Part shown: positions 32,089 through 39,879 of the stretch, one piece after another
How positions within the stretch are numbered: the first letter of the stretch is position 1
Layout: each line of letters begins with the position of its first letter
Virus record (IMG/VR): IMGVR_UViG_3300050821_002787
Coordinates: 1 to 40,125 of that record
DNA: 40,125 nt
Direction: 5' to 3' (one strand)
Source of the DNA: a virus
Notes under the pieces: model-generated
Databases searched by the model: none
What the model saw: only the letters and a program-made list of their open reading frames with translations
What the model was told of the DNA's origin: nothing
Translations under genes and position numbers: made by a program

Positions 32089-32490
32089 TTATTTTACTGG
32101 TATCAATTTAGATAAGAATTCACTTGTGCTCATATTACTTCCTTTTTCAGAATAAGCCAGAATATTCTTCATGTTCATGGTTATCCATGATTGAATTTTA
32201 TTTAATACTTTGCTAGTAATTAATTTCGAGTTAACATTTCCTATTATTTCAAAATCGGGGATAGTTAAAGTAAATGTATTATCTTCACTAAATTTATTAG
32301 GAATATTGCATATTTTTACACGTTTCCAATGATAACCCGGATTCGGCCCTATCCACATATGGACACTTGATATACCAGTGTCCACTGGTGTTAATTTAGC
32401 CATTTCTAGTAGTTCAGTCTCAGAAAATTCTGTATGTTTATATTTATGGAACTCCTTGAATTTCTGAATATGTGTAGTTTTGTTCTTCAT
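32089..32490 (-). CDS. Unknown protein (133 aa)
   Basis: Start chosen at 32490 (MKNKTTHIQKF); an in-frame ATG 33 bases upstream lies in the A/T leader, which contains ATAATATATAC. Features: FKEFHKYKHTEFSETELLEM, then VHMWIGPNPGYHW and a strand-rich middle. No known motif or membrane segment. Confidence 0.65.
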   Translation of the reverse strand: MKNKTTHIQKFKEFHKYKHTEFSETELLEMAKLTPVDTGISSVHMWIGPNPGYHWKRVKICNIPNKFSEDNTFTLTIPDFEIIGNVNSKLITSKVLNKIQSWITMNMKNILAYSEKGSNMSTSEFLSKLIPVK

Positions 32491-32520
32491 CTTAATGTAT
32501 ATATTATATACGATAATTAA

Positions 32521-32528
32521 CAAAGATA
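32521..32528 (-). promoter_or_regulatory. Possible host-type -7 box before the 32490 gene
   Basis: TATCTTTG on the - strand fits TAnnTTTG, 30 bases before the chosen start, but no TTTG lies at the right distance upstream. A weak candidate. Confidence 0.25.
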
Positions 32529-32562
32529 ATGGTTATTTACCAAATATCCTATCACACAAAAA

Positions 32563-32946
32563 TTATTTAACAAATACTCGTAAATTGCTTGTGAAAAAAT
32601 TTGTTTTATAAGAATATTTTTTTATAAGTTTACGCCAAATGTATTGAGCTTCTTTGGTGGCGGAATGATAATCCGTTGATATAATTTTATTATCTAATAA
32701 TGCATATTCATATAAATAACTACCAATGCCTTTTCCTCTATCCAATTTTCTATAAATCTCTGATGTTACTACAAACTTTTCCTCACCTTCCAATTCTAAC
32801 TCTGCTATTTTTCTACAATATCCTCTTGGACATTTTCCTTTTTTGTAAGATAAATTGTATATTACATTACTACCACGATCAGATTTAATAATTTCGATGC
32901 GATCTAAAATATCAGTAATTTTATCAAAGGATTGGTTAGTTTTCAT
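32563..32946 (-). CDS. GNAT-like acetyltransferase (127 aa)
   Basis: Start at 32946 chosen because the GTG 18 bases upstream falls inside the -7 box of the promoter. KLDRGKGIGSYLYEYAL has the R-x2-G-x-G-[IA] acetyl-CoA loop of GNAT motif A followed by the expected helix. The preceding strand (EEKFVVTSEIY) and later ATKEAQYIWRKL (motif B-like) fit. Substrate unknown. It has its own exact Bacteroidetes-type promoter, so it is probably made early, where acetylation of a host target would be useful; that is inference. Confidence 0.65.
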   Translation of the reverse strand: MKTNQSFDKITDILDRIEIIKSDRGSNVIYNLSYKKGKCPRGYCRKIAELELEGEEKFVVTSEIYRKLDRGKGIGSYLYEYALLDNKIISTDYHSATKEAQYIWRKLIKKYSYKTNFFTSNLRVFVK

Positions 32947-32963
32947 TATATGAAATATATCCA

Positions 32964-32995
32964 CAAAGATAGAAAAAATTTACAACATATACAAA
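32964..32995 (-). promoter_or_regulatory. Bacteroidetes-type host promoter for the GNAT-like gene
   Basis: On the - strand: TTTG (32992-32995), 20-base spacer, TATCTTTG (32964-32971), then 17 bases to the ATG at 32946. Same geometry as the 23698 promoter. Confidence 0.7.
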
Positions 32996-33035
32996 TATAT
33001 TATATTTAATTGTTATATAACTACTTGATTATCAA

Positions 33036-34217
33036 TTACTTAATTTTTACATTATAAAATATCCAAAGACCATTTTCCTTTACAGAATATATCACTTTTG
33101 ATTTCCAAGAATTATTTAATATAAATAAATTAAATCGTTCTTTTTCTGATAAAAATTCTTCTTTTTTGATTACTCCCTTGTAGAAAAAGTCTGGAACATA
33201 ATAACCCATAGTGATTATATCATTTTCAATTTTTGGCATACTTTTTTCGATAAAAAATTCTGGTTTGAATTTTTCCATATCACCAATTATTTTTATCACC
33301 AATTTTAATTTGCTATAATCAATATTTTCTAACTGTTTTTGTAAATGTTTAAGATTAGAATTTTTGAGTTCTTTTATATAATTAATATTGCCTGTACTTA
33401 ATTGAAATTCTCCGACAAGACACATTTTTTCGCCCATAAGAATACCATATTCGAATTTTATATCGCCTTTTTTAATACCAAAATAAATACCAAATTTAGT
33501 GCTTTTATTATCTTCTACTTTACCCAACAAAGTTATTGCCCAATGTAGTGAAGGAAATCTTTCTAAAACATTACTTAGTACATCATGGTTAATATTCTTC
33601 ACATCATAATACCAAACAAAATCAGGTTCCTGTTTTTTACTCACCGTTAAATCTTTTATACCTAGTGCTGATATAACTTTCAAAAATGAATTAAGTGCCC
33701 ATTTACCATTTGGAGTAGTACTATTTTTTATATCTTTTATTAAATCATTGCCCGCAGTTTCTACACTTTCTTTTATATCAAATTCGTTACGAAGATCTGT
33801 TACTAACAATTTTTGATCAACTTCTGGCAACAAATTAACTGAGTTAGCAACTCTAATGTCTGCAGATGTGCCATTCAAATATTTACCAAGAATTTGCATA
33901 AAACGATCTGTCTTTTCTTCGGGTACTAATTTGCCGATATATTCTACATATTCACCTAGACTATGCCATTTTTTATCTAAAATATTGACCATAGACTCCT
34001 TCATGAACTCAGTATATTTAAGAATTCTGTTTTCTGTGAGTGGTTTTCCTGTTTTTAGCAAAGTTGATAAATGTTTATATTGATTTTCTGTTAAACTTTT
34101 TTTGTTTAATGCAGTATTATAAAGGTCAGAATAAAATTTACTGACACGATATTTTTCGGGAGTATTTTTCCACATTTGTTTAAGCCATATTAAACGGCCA
34201 TCATCAAAACTGATCAT
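33036..34217 (-). CDS. Unknown protein (393 aa)
   Basis: Not recognised. N-terminal half is helical (MISFDDGRLIWLKQMWKNTP onward); the C-terminal half is beta-rich with several aromatic strands (KFGIYFGIKKGDIKFEYG). No signal peptide or membrane segment. It starts 11 bases after the 34229 gene, with TTAATATATAC overlapping that gene's stop. The two form a pair; a late or virion-accessory role is possible but unsupported by motifs. Confidence 0.72.
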   Translation of the reverse strand: MISFDDGRLIWLKQMWKNTPEKYRVSKFYSDLYNTALNKKSLTENQYKHLSTLLKTGKPLTENRILKYTEFMKESMVNILDKKWHSLGEYVEYIGKLVPEEKTDRFMQILGKYLNGTSADIRVANSVNLLPEVDQKLLVTDLRNEFDIKESVETAGNDLIKDIKNSTTPNGKWALNSFLKVISALGIKDLTVSKKQEPDFVWYYDVKNINHDVLSNVLERFPSLHWAITLLGKVEDNKSTKFGIYFGIKKGDIKFEYGILMGEKMCLVGEFQLSTGNINYIKELKNSNLKHLQKQLENIDYSKLKLVIKIIGDMEKFKPEFFIEKSMPKIENDIITMGYYVPDFFYKGVIKKEEFLSEKERFNLFILNNSWKSKVIYSVKENGLWIFYNVKIK

Positions 34218-34221
34218 ATGT

Positions 34222-34232
34222 GTATATATTAA
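34222..34232 (-). promoter_or_regulatory. TTAATATATAC element before the 33036 gene
   Basis: Exact motif on the - strand, four bases before the start at 34217 and overlapping the preceding gene's stop. Confidence 0.35.
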
Positions 34233-34936
34233 TAATCGTTTTCATTAATAACATCTTCTTCATCGAATTCATCAAATTTTTTAATTTTATTTTTATCAAT
34301 TTTAAGATGATCAAGAGTATCAGCGTTTTTTAAATCTAATTTTTTAATCAGTTCTTTAAGCATTTTTAAACCATCCAGAGATGTTAAATTTTTATTCAAC
34401 TTATTAAAAGCTGAATTAAACATATCAATGTTGAAATTGTATTTTTTGATCAATTTGCCTAAATTTTCTAATAATACAGTTATAATGTTCTCTTTAGCAA
34501 ATACATCTTTTATCTCCTTAGCATGATGATTATCAAATAAATTGTAAAGTGCAACAAATGATAATAACAATTCTCTAATTTTAGCAATATAATCATATAC
34601 ACCACGTAACCTTAATTCTTCAAATATTTTTTTGCTTTCTTGTTTAGACTCTCCGAAAAGAACAGCAAAAGTAGCTAATGTTAATAAAGCAGTTGTCTCT
34701 TTACTAATACTTTTATCAGTATTTCTGATAAGGGTATTAACGATAGGGTAAAACAATTTAACTGGGTGGTTAAATACTTCTCGATATTCTAATTTGAATT
34801 TTTCTTCATATTCTTCTTCCACCTGTGTATAATAATTGACAGCATCTTTACTTTCTGTCAAAGATGGTACAAAATTGACAAAATCTTTAAGAATTTCTTG
34901 ATTTATATGTGTATTATACTGAGCATTTTTTAACAC
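34229..34936 (-). CDS. Unknown helical protein (235 aa)
   Basis: Almost wholly alpha-helical by residue pattern, with long Lys/Glu-rich helices and a strongly acidic C-terminus (KKFDEFDEEDVINENDY). Around 85-100 a more hydrophobic helix (TTALLTLATFAVLFG) is probably a buried core helix rather than a membrane segment. Coupled with the 33036 gene. Family not recognised. Confidence 0.7.
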   Translation of the reverse strand: MLKNAQYNTHINQEILKDFVNFVPSLTESKDAVNYYTQVEEEYEEKFKLEYREVFNHPVKLFYPIVNTLIRNTDKSISKETTALLTLATFAVLFGESKQESKKIFEELRLRGVYDYIAKIRELLLSFVALYNLFDNHHAKEIKDVFAKENIITVLLENLGKLIKKYNFNIDMFNSAFNKLNKNLTSLDGLKMLKELIKKLDLKNADTLDHLKIDKNKIKKFDEFDEEDVINENDY

Positions 34937-34940
34937 AGAT

Positions 34941-34951
34941 TTATATATTAA
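34941..34951 (-). promoter_or_regulatory. TTAATATATAA element before the 34229 gene
   Basis: Exact motif on the - strand, four bases before the start at 34936. The + strand gene at 34977 has its own TAATATATAC copy in the same 40-base divergent gap (34963-34972). Confidence 0.38.
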
Positions 34952-34962
34952 TTTTCAAAATC

Positions 34963-34972
34963 TAATATATAC
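34963..34972 (+). promoter_or_regulatory. TAATATATAC element before the 34977 gene
   Basis: One base shorter match to TTAATATATA[AGC] (preceded by TC), four bases before the ATG. Confidence 0.33.
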
Positions 34973-34976
34973 AGCT

Positions 34977-35546
34977 ATGAAAACACTCTTAACCATACTA
35001 TTAACTTTTTTCTTATTATCCTTAACTGGTGATAATTGTCCTGTAAAAGGAAATTCGAAACAACCAAGACTGCAACATCTGGATAGTCTTAAAAATAGAA
35101 CTGTTATTAGCGGAAAAATCCACGAATTAACATGGGATTCTATTTTAATGTCAGGAAATGATGAAAATAGATTTAAAGTAAATGAATACGTATCTTTAAC
35201 TGGATATGTTTTATTGGTTATTCCGGGCCAACCAGAAACATGTAATTGTAAGTCTTCAGATAAAAGTGACTTAGATGTACATATTGAAATAGTTCAAATA
35301 TTAACAGATAAAAGCGACAAAAAAGATGCTATGATAATTGAGGTTACTCGTTTTTTCTCACAAAAAGATGATAGACTTACTCTTGATGCTATTAAAAAAT
35401 TTAAAGAAAAGAAAGTAACTGTTACCGGACTTATGTTTTACGACGAAGAACATAAACATAATTCAGTTAATTTTGGTGGTACTAACTTATGGCGTAGAAC
35501 AGCGTGGGAAATTCATCCGTGTATTTCGATTATAGAAGTAAAATAA
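34977..35546 (+). CDS. Exported OB-fold-like protein of Bacteroidetes type (189 aa)
   Basis: MKTLLTILLTFFLLSLTG is a clear signal peptide. C21 follows TGDN, so no proper lipobox is present and it is probably periplasmic. The mature part has strands YVSLTGYVLLVIPGQPETC and KKVTVTGLMFYDEEHKH and ends WRRTAWEIHPCISIIEV. I associate the W-E-I-H-P ending with OB-like exported proteins of Bacteroidetes, suggesting capture from a host. It is the only gene on the + strand between 26.6 kb and the window end, lying between divergent and convergent phage genes. A weak stem (AAGTAA/TTACTT) lies at its end. Possible role: superinfection block or envelope change; inference. Confidence 0.68.
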   Translation: MKTLLTILLTFFLLSLTGDNCPVKGNSKQPRLQHLDSLKNRTVISGKIHELTWDSILMSGNDENRFKVNEYVSLTGYVLLVIPGQPETCNCKSSDKSDLDVHIEIVQILTDKSDKKDAMIIEVTRFFSQKDDRLTLDAIKKFKEKKVTVTGLMFYDEEHKHNSVNFGGTNLWRRTAWEIHPCISIIEVK

Positions 35547-35554
35547 CGTTACTT

Positions 35555-36649
35555 TTACACATGTGTCCATATTTTGTTATTTTTAATATCCAAAATAGTA
35601 GACTTATTCATATTATATATTTTTGCTACTTTTCTACTTGACATTGTTTTTACTAATTTTCTTATTACTAATACATCATCTTCTGTTAATTTAGATGCTG
35701 AATTATTCGAACCTCGTAAAATTTTTTTAAACTTAACCGCGTGTGAATTATTTTCTGATGATGTACACCATTCTAATTCTGATACTCTATTGTCATGTTT
35801 ATTTCCATTTTTGTGATTAACGAATAGTTTATTATTAGTATTAGGTATAAATGTCTCCGCAACTAACCTATGCACTAATTTATTTTTACGTATCTTATTG
35901 TTGGTTAAAACGACTCTTCGGTATTCACTTGATTGTGTTTGCGATAATATAATATTATTTAATAATGATTTTACTCTACCTAAATTAGAGATTTCATATA
36001 ATAATTCATAACCAACTATTGGTAGCCATATTTCATTTAATTGGTTTTCCAAAGAAGTCTCAGTTTTCTTTTTTGATTTAACGTATTTCCATTTAAATCC
36101 CCCTGTACTTTGTAATTTTCCAAGTGCAACAGCACTTATGCTTTGTGCGTGTATATTTAATTCTCTGCCTGCTAGTCTACAAGAATTCCATATTTTTATC
36201 ACATTTGAATTCATATCCATTTGAATAACTTTTTTCTGGCGTGGTGGAATCTTTCTCTTTGTTTCATATGCGTGGTTATTATTTTCACTTTGTGTAGACC
36301 ATTCTATTTCAGATATTCTATTATCTAATTTATTACCTTTATGATTAATTGTTTTCTTATCATAAGGATTTGATATAAATGCCTTTGCTACTAAAATATG
36401 TACTTTAAACATATATTTTTTATTATTTCGATCTAAACCAATACAGCAATAACCAGTATTTGTGTTTTGTTTTAATATCTTACCTTTTATAACATATTTT
36501 CCACCATTACCACCGTTTATATTTATAATTCTGTCCAAAGATTTTATTCTGCCAAATGAACTTATTTGATAAGTGTTCTCAAATCCTATAATGTCTTTCC
36601 ATATTTCCCCTTTTATATCTTCTGGTGACAAATTTAAATATCCATACAT
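35555..36649 (-). CDS. NUMOD4-HNH homing endonuclease, internally duplicated (364 aa)
   Basis: Two units in one protein. First: NUMOD4 (EIWKDIIGFENTYQISSFGR), HNH_3 (VHILVAKAFISNPYDKKTINH, then GNKLDNRISEIEW) and a NUMOD1-like helix-turn-helix region (about 143-190). Second: NUMOD4 (EIWLPIVGYELLYEISNLGR) and HNH_3 (LVHRLVAETFIPN, VNHKNGNKHDNRVSELEW), then a C-terminal helix-turn-helix (SRKVAKIYNMNKSTILDI). His and Asn residues of the HNH seem kept in both, so both may cut. Free-standing, downstream of its own TTAATATATAC element. Confidence 0.86.
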   Translation of the reverse strand: MYGYLNLSPEDIKGEIWKDIIGFENTYQISSFGRIKSLDRIININGGNGGKYVIKGKILKQNTNTGYCCIGLDRNNKKYMFKVHILVAKAFISNPYDKKTINHKGNKLDNRISEIEWSTQSENNNHAYETKRKIPPRQKKVIQMDMNSNVIKIWNSCRLAGRELNIHAQSISAVALGKLQSTGGFKWKYVKSKKKTETSLENQLNEIWLPIVGYELLYEISNLGRVKSLLNNIILSQTQSSEYRRVVLTNNKIRKNKLVHRLVAETFIPNTNNKLFVNHKNGNKHDNRVSELEWCTSSENNSHAVKFKKILRGSNNSASKLTEDDVLVIRKLVKTMSSRKVAKIYNMNKSTILDIKNNKIWTHV

Positions 36650-36653
36650 ATAT

Positions 36654-36664
36654 GTATATATTAA
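36654..36664 (-). promoter_or_regulatory. TTAATATATAC element before the NUMOD4-HNH gene
   Basis: Exact motif on the - strand, four bases before the start at 36649 and just past the terminator of the upstream operon. Confidence 0.4.
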
Positions 36665-36667
36665 ATT

Positions 36668-36693
36668 AAAAAATCGTTATTTTTAAATAACGA
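36668..36693 (-). terminator. Intrinsic terminator of the helicase/small-gene operon
   Basis: On the - strand TCGTTATTT pairs with AAATAACGA (36674-36693) around two bases, followed by six T (36668-36673). About 30 bases after the stop of the 36725 gene. Confidence 0.75.
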
Positions 36694-36724
36694 CTTAAAA
36701 TTAATTATATACAATGTTTATTAT

Positions 36725-37045
36725 TCATTCCAAAATTCTGTTAATTATTATTTCACGAACCCACCCTTTGATTATAGTATAAACTTCAAATACATGTTCT
36801 GATTCTCCCATAAAAAATAAAACATATTTTAAATTCAATTCTTTTGCGGCAATCGTTGAATAAGAAACATACTGCAGTTCGTAATTTTTAGCTTGAATAT
36901 GATCACGCAATCTTACACAAGTGTCATAAATATATTTATCAAATAGCACACTATTTTCTAAAAAAGTATCAGGTGGAGGATATATACCTTTCTTTTTAAT
37001 ATATGCCTTTAAATAATCATCTACTTCTTTCGCCGTTTTTAACAT
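36725..37045 (-). CDS. C-tail small protein, YPP paralog (106 aa)
   Basis: Paralog of the 37039 gene: both have YL-x(4)-IKKK-x-[IL]-YPP, a V-x-FD-[KN]-YI step and an I-x-GW-[VL]-R ending. Tail KGWVREIIINRILE. Last gene before the terminator. Function unknown. Confidence 0.74.
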   Translation of the reverse strand: MLKTAKEVDDYLKAYIKKKGIYPPPDTFLENSVLFDKYIYDTCVRLRDHIQAKNYELQYVSYSTIAAKELNLKYVLFFMGESEHVFEVYTIIKGWVREIIINRILE

Positions 37046-37368
37046 TCTTGTAATATATTTTTAATTTTTTCGTCACGAAGCCACCCAACAATAGTATTAT
37101 ACACATATAAATTACAAATAATATTGGTAGAACCGCTAACTATTATATATTCTATAACTTTATTAGTTATACTATTATTATGAAAATGTGAAAAACGTGC
37201 TCCCATATAATTATTATTACGTATTTCATCTGCTACTTTATGACAAACTTTTGTTATATAATTATCAAACATAACAGGATTATCAAGATCTTTAGCCGTA
37301 GGTGGGTACAATCTTTTCTTTTTTATAAATTCACATAAGTAACTATTAATTTTATCTTCGACACTCAT
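37039..37368 (-). CDS. C-tail small protein, YPP paralog (109 aa)
   Basis: Tandem partner of the previous entry (SYLCEFIKKKRLYPP start). Tail VGWLRDEKIKNILQEC. It overlaps the downstream gene by 7 bases and the upstream one by ATGA. Confidence 0.74.
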   Translation of the reverse strand: MSVEDKINSYLCEFIKKKRLYPPTAKDLDNPVMFDNYITKVCHKVADEIRNNNYMGARFSHFHNNSITNKVIEYIIVSGSTNIICNLYVYNTIVGWLRDEKIKNILQEC

Positions 37369-37646
37369 TTTAAAATACTATTTAATATTTCTTTCCTATT
37401 ACATGATATTATTTGTGGAAATATTTCTAATAAATTAATTGTAATATCTTCTCCTAGATAGGAATATCTAACACCACAAATATTGTTGCTGTTCATGATG
37501 ATAACATGTATACTATTAAAATCCAAGTCAATCTCATAAGTTTTTAACTTATCATACAATAAAAATGCAACATAACCAATATAATTATCATTTAATATTG
37601 GCTCAAAATTATCTTTAATATAGTAAATAACTTCTTGTTTAGTCAT
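37365..37646 (-). CDS. C-tail small protein, paired paralog (93 aa)
   Basis: Paralog of the 37643 gene: both begin MT-[KQ]-[QE]-E-x3-YI-[KD]-x-NFE and share an I-[TR]-INL-[LF]-[ED]-IF strand near the end. Tail CNRKEILNSILK. Function unknown. Confidence 0.74.
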   Translation of the reverse strand: MTKQEVIYYIKDNFEPILNDNYIGYVAFLLYDKLKTYEIDLDFNSIHVIIMNSNNICGVRYSYLGEDITINLLEIFPQIISCNRKEILNSILK

Positions 37647-37912
37647 CTTAACAATTCATCCAAAGTTTGTTGCCTTAATTTTTTAGAGAAAATATCAAAT
37701 AAATTAATACGTACAGGTTTATTGTTATACATATATGTTAATGTAGTATATTCTGATTTAAGAGGATCTTTAATTACCCTACAAAGATGTGTAACATTTA
37801 AATTGAATGTTAAAATTCTAAATAATTCATTATTCTTGTCTATCACATAATCAGGATAAGTAATAACTTCAAAATTTTTATCAATATAATTATTAATTTC
37901 CTCCTGTGTCAT
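37643..37912 (-). CDS. C-tail small protein, paired paralog (89 aa)
   Basis: Start MTQEEINNYIDKNFEVI; strand VRINLFDIF; tail KKLRQQTLDELLR. Its ATG overlaps the stop of the helicase gene, so it is probably translated along with it. Confidence 0.74.
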   Translation of the reverse strand: MTQEEINNYIDKNFEVITYPDYVIDKNNELFRILTFNLNVTHLCRVIKDPLKSEYTTLTYMYNNKPVRINLFDIFSKKLRQQTLDELLR

Positions 37913-39552
37913 TTAACTGTTGGTCTTTTAATAGCCATTGCTACATATGGAGGGAACATATGGCTAGAATATCTCATGACATCAGAAAAACATTCATCAA
38001 GAATAATAAAATCAGCAAAATCATTGTAAGATCTAACGGCTCTTCCATATGCTTGAATTATTGTCACAATTGTTCGCCATGTGTACCAATCTGGCCGTAA
38101 TTGTTGTCTTAATTTATTTTTTTCTGATTGTAATGATGGGTATGGTATCTTCAGTAAGATTTGAAATCGAGCACGATCATGCTTCAAATCAAGTCCTGTT
38201 GTCATTGACGGCGAAACTAAAACAGTATCTTCTTCTGAATCATAATGTTCAGTTAAAGTTATATTTCTATTGCTTGAATCAGAATATAAAAGTCGCTCAT
38301 CTTTAACTTTAGTCTGCATCCATTGAGCTAATTCATAATTTACAGTATGTATAATCCCTTTTTTTCCTTTATACTTTTTAAGTATTTTATTAATGACAGG
38401 CACATACCCTTTAAAAGTTTCTTCTTTGCTACGATAATTCATTTTACCGGATGGTATGTAATAGATTGGCCTATTCTCCACAGGGAATGGTGAGGACATA
38501 CCCATATATGAAGTTTTATTAACATCTAAACCATTTAAGAAACAAAATAACTCTTTATTCAAAATAGTCCCAGACATCATAATAACATGATCATATCTAC
38601 TCCATACATATTCATTTAGGTATTCAGAAGACCATACTGGGGTCATTTGTAGTTCGATGGCATTATCTTTAAGAAAAGATTTTTCCATGACCCAAATGTT
38701 TGGATTTTTTTCGTGCTCAGATAAAAACCAAACAATTTTTTGTCCTAAATCTTTCAGCATAGACATAATCTGAACAATTTTTAGTTTGGGATTTTTATTT
38801 CCGTTAATGTTATCTATTTTTAAGCTTCTATTTATTGATAGATGCGAACCTTCTAATTCTTTTGAAAGTTCATCCATTGTTTCTGTAATACCTTCTGATA
38901 CATGCTTAATGAATTCTAAATAATCATTTTTATCCTTAACACCTCTAAATCTAGTAACAAGTTCATTTTCATTTATAAATTTCAAACGTTTAAAGGTGTT
39001 TTCATTTATATTAATTGATATGAAATCAGAAAAAACTGTATCAAAATCATGTGCCTCATCAACTATTAAAATATTTGCCTTTCTCTCATCTTTAAAACGT
39101 GGGTTATATAACGTCATTAATATATATAGATGAAAATTAGTAAGACTTATGTCGCCTTGCATATAATAACTTTTAGCTGCTTGATAAGGGCATGCTTCAC
39201 AGGATTTAGCTCGATTTAAGGTGTTAAATTCACTTCCCCCTGCACAAGAACAAGCATAAGTGTCACACTGATAATTATCTTTACCTGATAATGAATCAAT
39301 GGATTTAAATTCATTTGTATATTGGTCTTGTAAAATTTTCTGATTTGTGAGTATATCAAATTTGGCGTTTTTTCTTTTATTATTTATATACCAATCGGAA
39401 ATCATTAAAGCAAGATAAGATTTTCCTATACCTGGCGGCAAATCTAGTAATATAAACTTTTTATCGTGATTAATACTTTTCTTTACAAATTCAAGAGCAG
39501 AAACTTGTTGATCACGAGGTGTTAATTTTAAATCATTTGATAATCTAGTCAT
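37909..39552 (-). CDS. XPD/DinG-type superfamily 2 DNA helicase with Fe-S cysteines (547 aa)
   Basis: An ATP-driven helicase, expected to be 5'-3' like its family. Walker A PPGIGKS (39-45), then C96, C101/C103, C118 and C121 in the position of the Fe-S cluster of the XPD/DinG/Rad3 group, then DEAH at 165-168 (ILIVDEAHDFD). In the second helicase domain: VIMMSGTIL, then SPSMTTGLDL and the arginine-finger motif QAYGRAVRS. Shorter than DinG (about 700 aa). It probably acts in phage replication, recombination or R-loop removal. Its stop overlaps the following small gene by ATGA. Confidence 0.9.
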   Translation of the reverse strand: MTRLSNDLKLTPRDQQVSALEFVKKSINHDKKFILLDLPPGIGKSYLALMISDWYINNKRKNAKFDILTNQKILQDQYTNEFKSIDSLSGKDNYQCDTYACSCAGGSEFNTLNRAKSCEACPYQAAKSYYMQGDISLTNFHLYILMTLYNPRFKDERKANILIVDEAHDFDTVFSDFISININENTFKRLKFINENELVTRFRGVKDKNDYLEFIKHVSEGITETMDELSKELEGSHLSINRSLKIDNINGNKNPKLKIVQIMSMLKDLGQKIVWFLSEHEKNPNIWVMEKSFLKDNAIELQMTPVWSSEYLNEYVWSRYDHVIMMSGTILNKELFCFLNGLDVNKTSYMGMSSPFPVENRPIYYIPSGKMNYRSKEETFKGYVPVINKILKKYKGKKGIIHTVNYELAQWMQTKVKDERLLYSDSSNRNITLTEHYDSEEDTVLVSPSMTTGLDLKHDRARFQILLKIPYPSLQSEKNKLRQQLRPDWYTWRTIVTIIQAYGRAVRSYNDFADFIILDECFSDVMRYSSHMFPPYVAMAIKRPTVK

Positions 39553-39567
39553 ATATTATTATATTGT

Positions 39568-39879
39568 TTATTTAATTAATTCTTTTAAACGCATACCTCT
39601 TTTTTTATTTTCTTGAAAAAGTTCGTACTTTCCTATTATATCAATTAATTGCTTATAGTTTTTAAATTTTTTTCTTTCTATTATTGTGTAATTATCATCA
39701 TCTACCCAGAAATATATTTTATAATTATTATTTTTAAAATTTATTTCTAAATCAATGTGTTCATATTCGGGCATGTATGATGGTACACATATATAATAAG
39801 TGTCGATATAATCAGGATAGTCAATTATTTTATAATATCCCAATTCTACTATATGCTTTACAAATTGATGTTTAGTCAT
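39568..39879 (-). CDS. C-tail small protein (103 aa)
   Basis: Partner of the next gene by FKNYKQLIDII versus FKTYKQVIKHI. Tail KKRGMRLKELIK. It ends 15 bases before the helicase start, so it may share that transcript. Function unknown. Confidence 0.72.
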   Translation of the reverse strand: MTKHQFVKHIVELGYYKIIDYPDYIDTYYICVPSYMPEYEHIDLEINFKNNNYKIYFWVDDDNYTIIERKKFKNYKQLIDIIGKYELFQENKKRGMRLKELIK

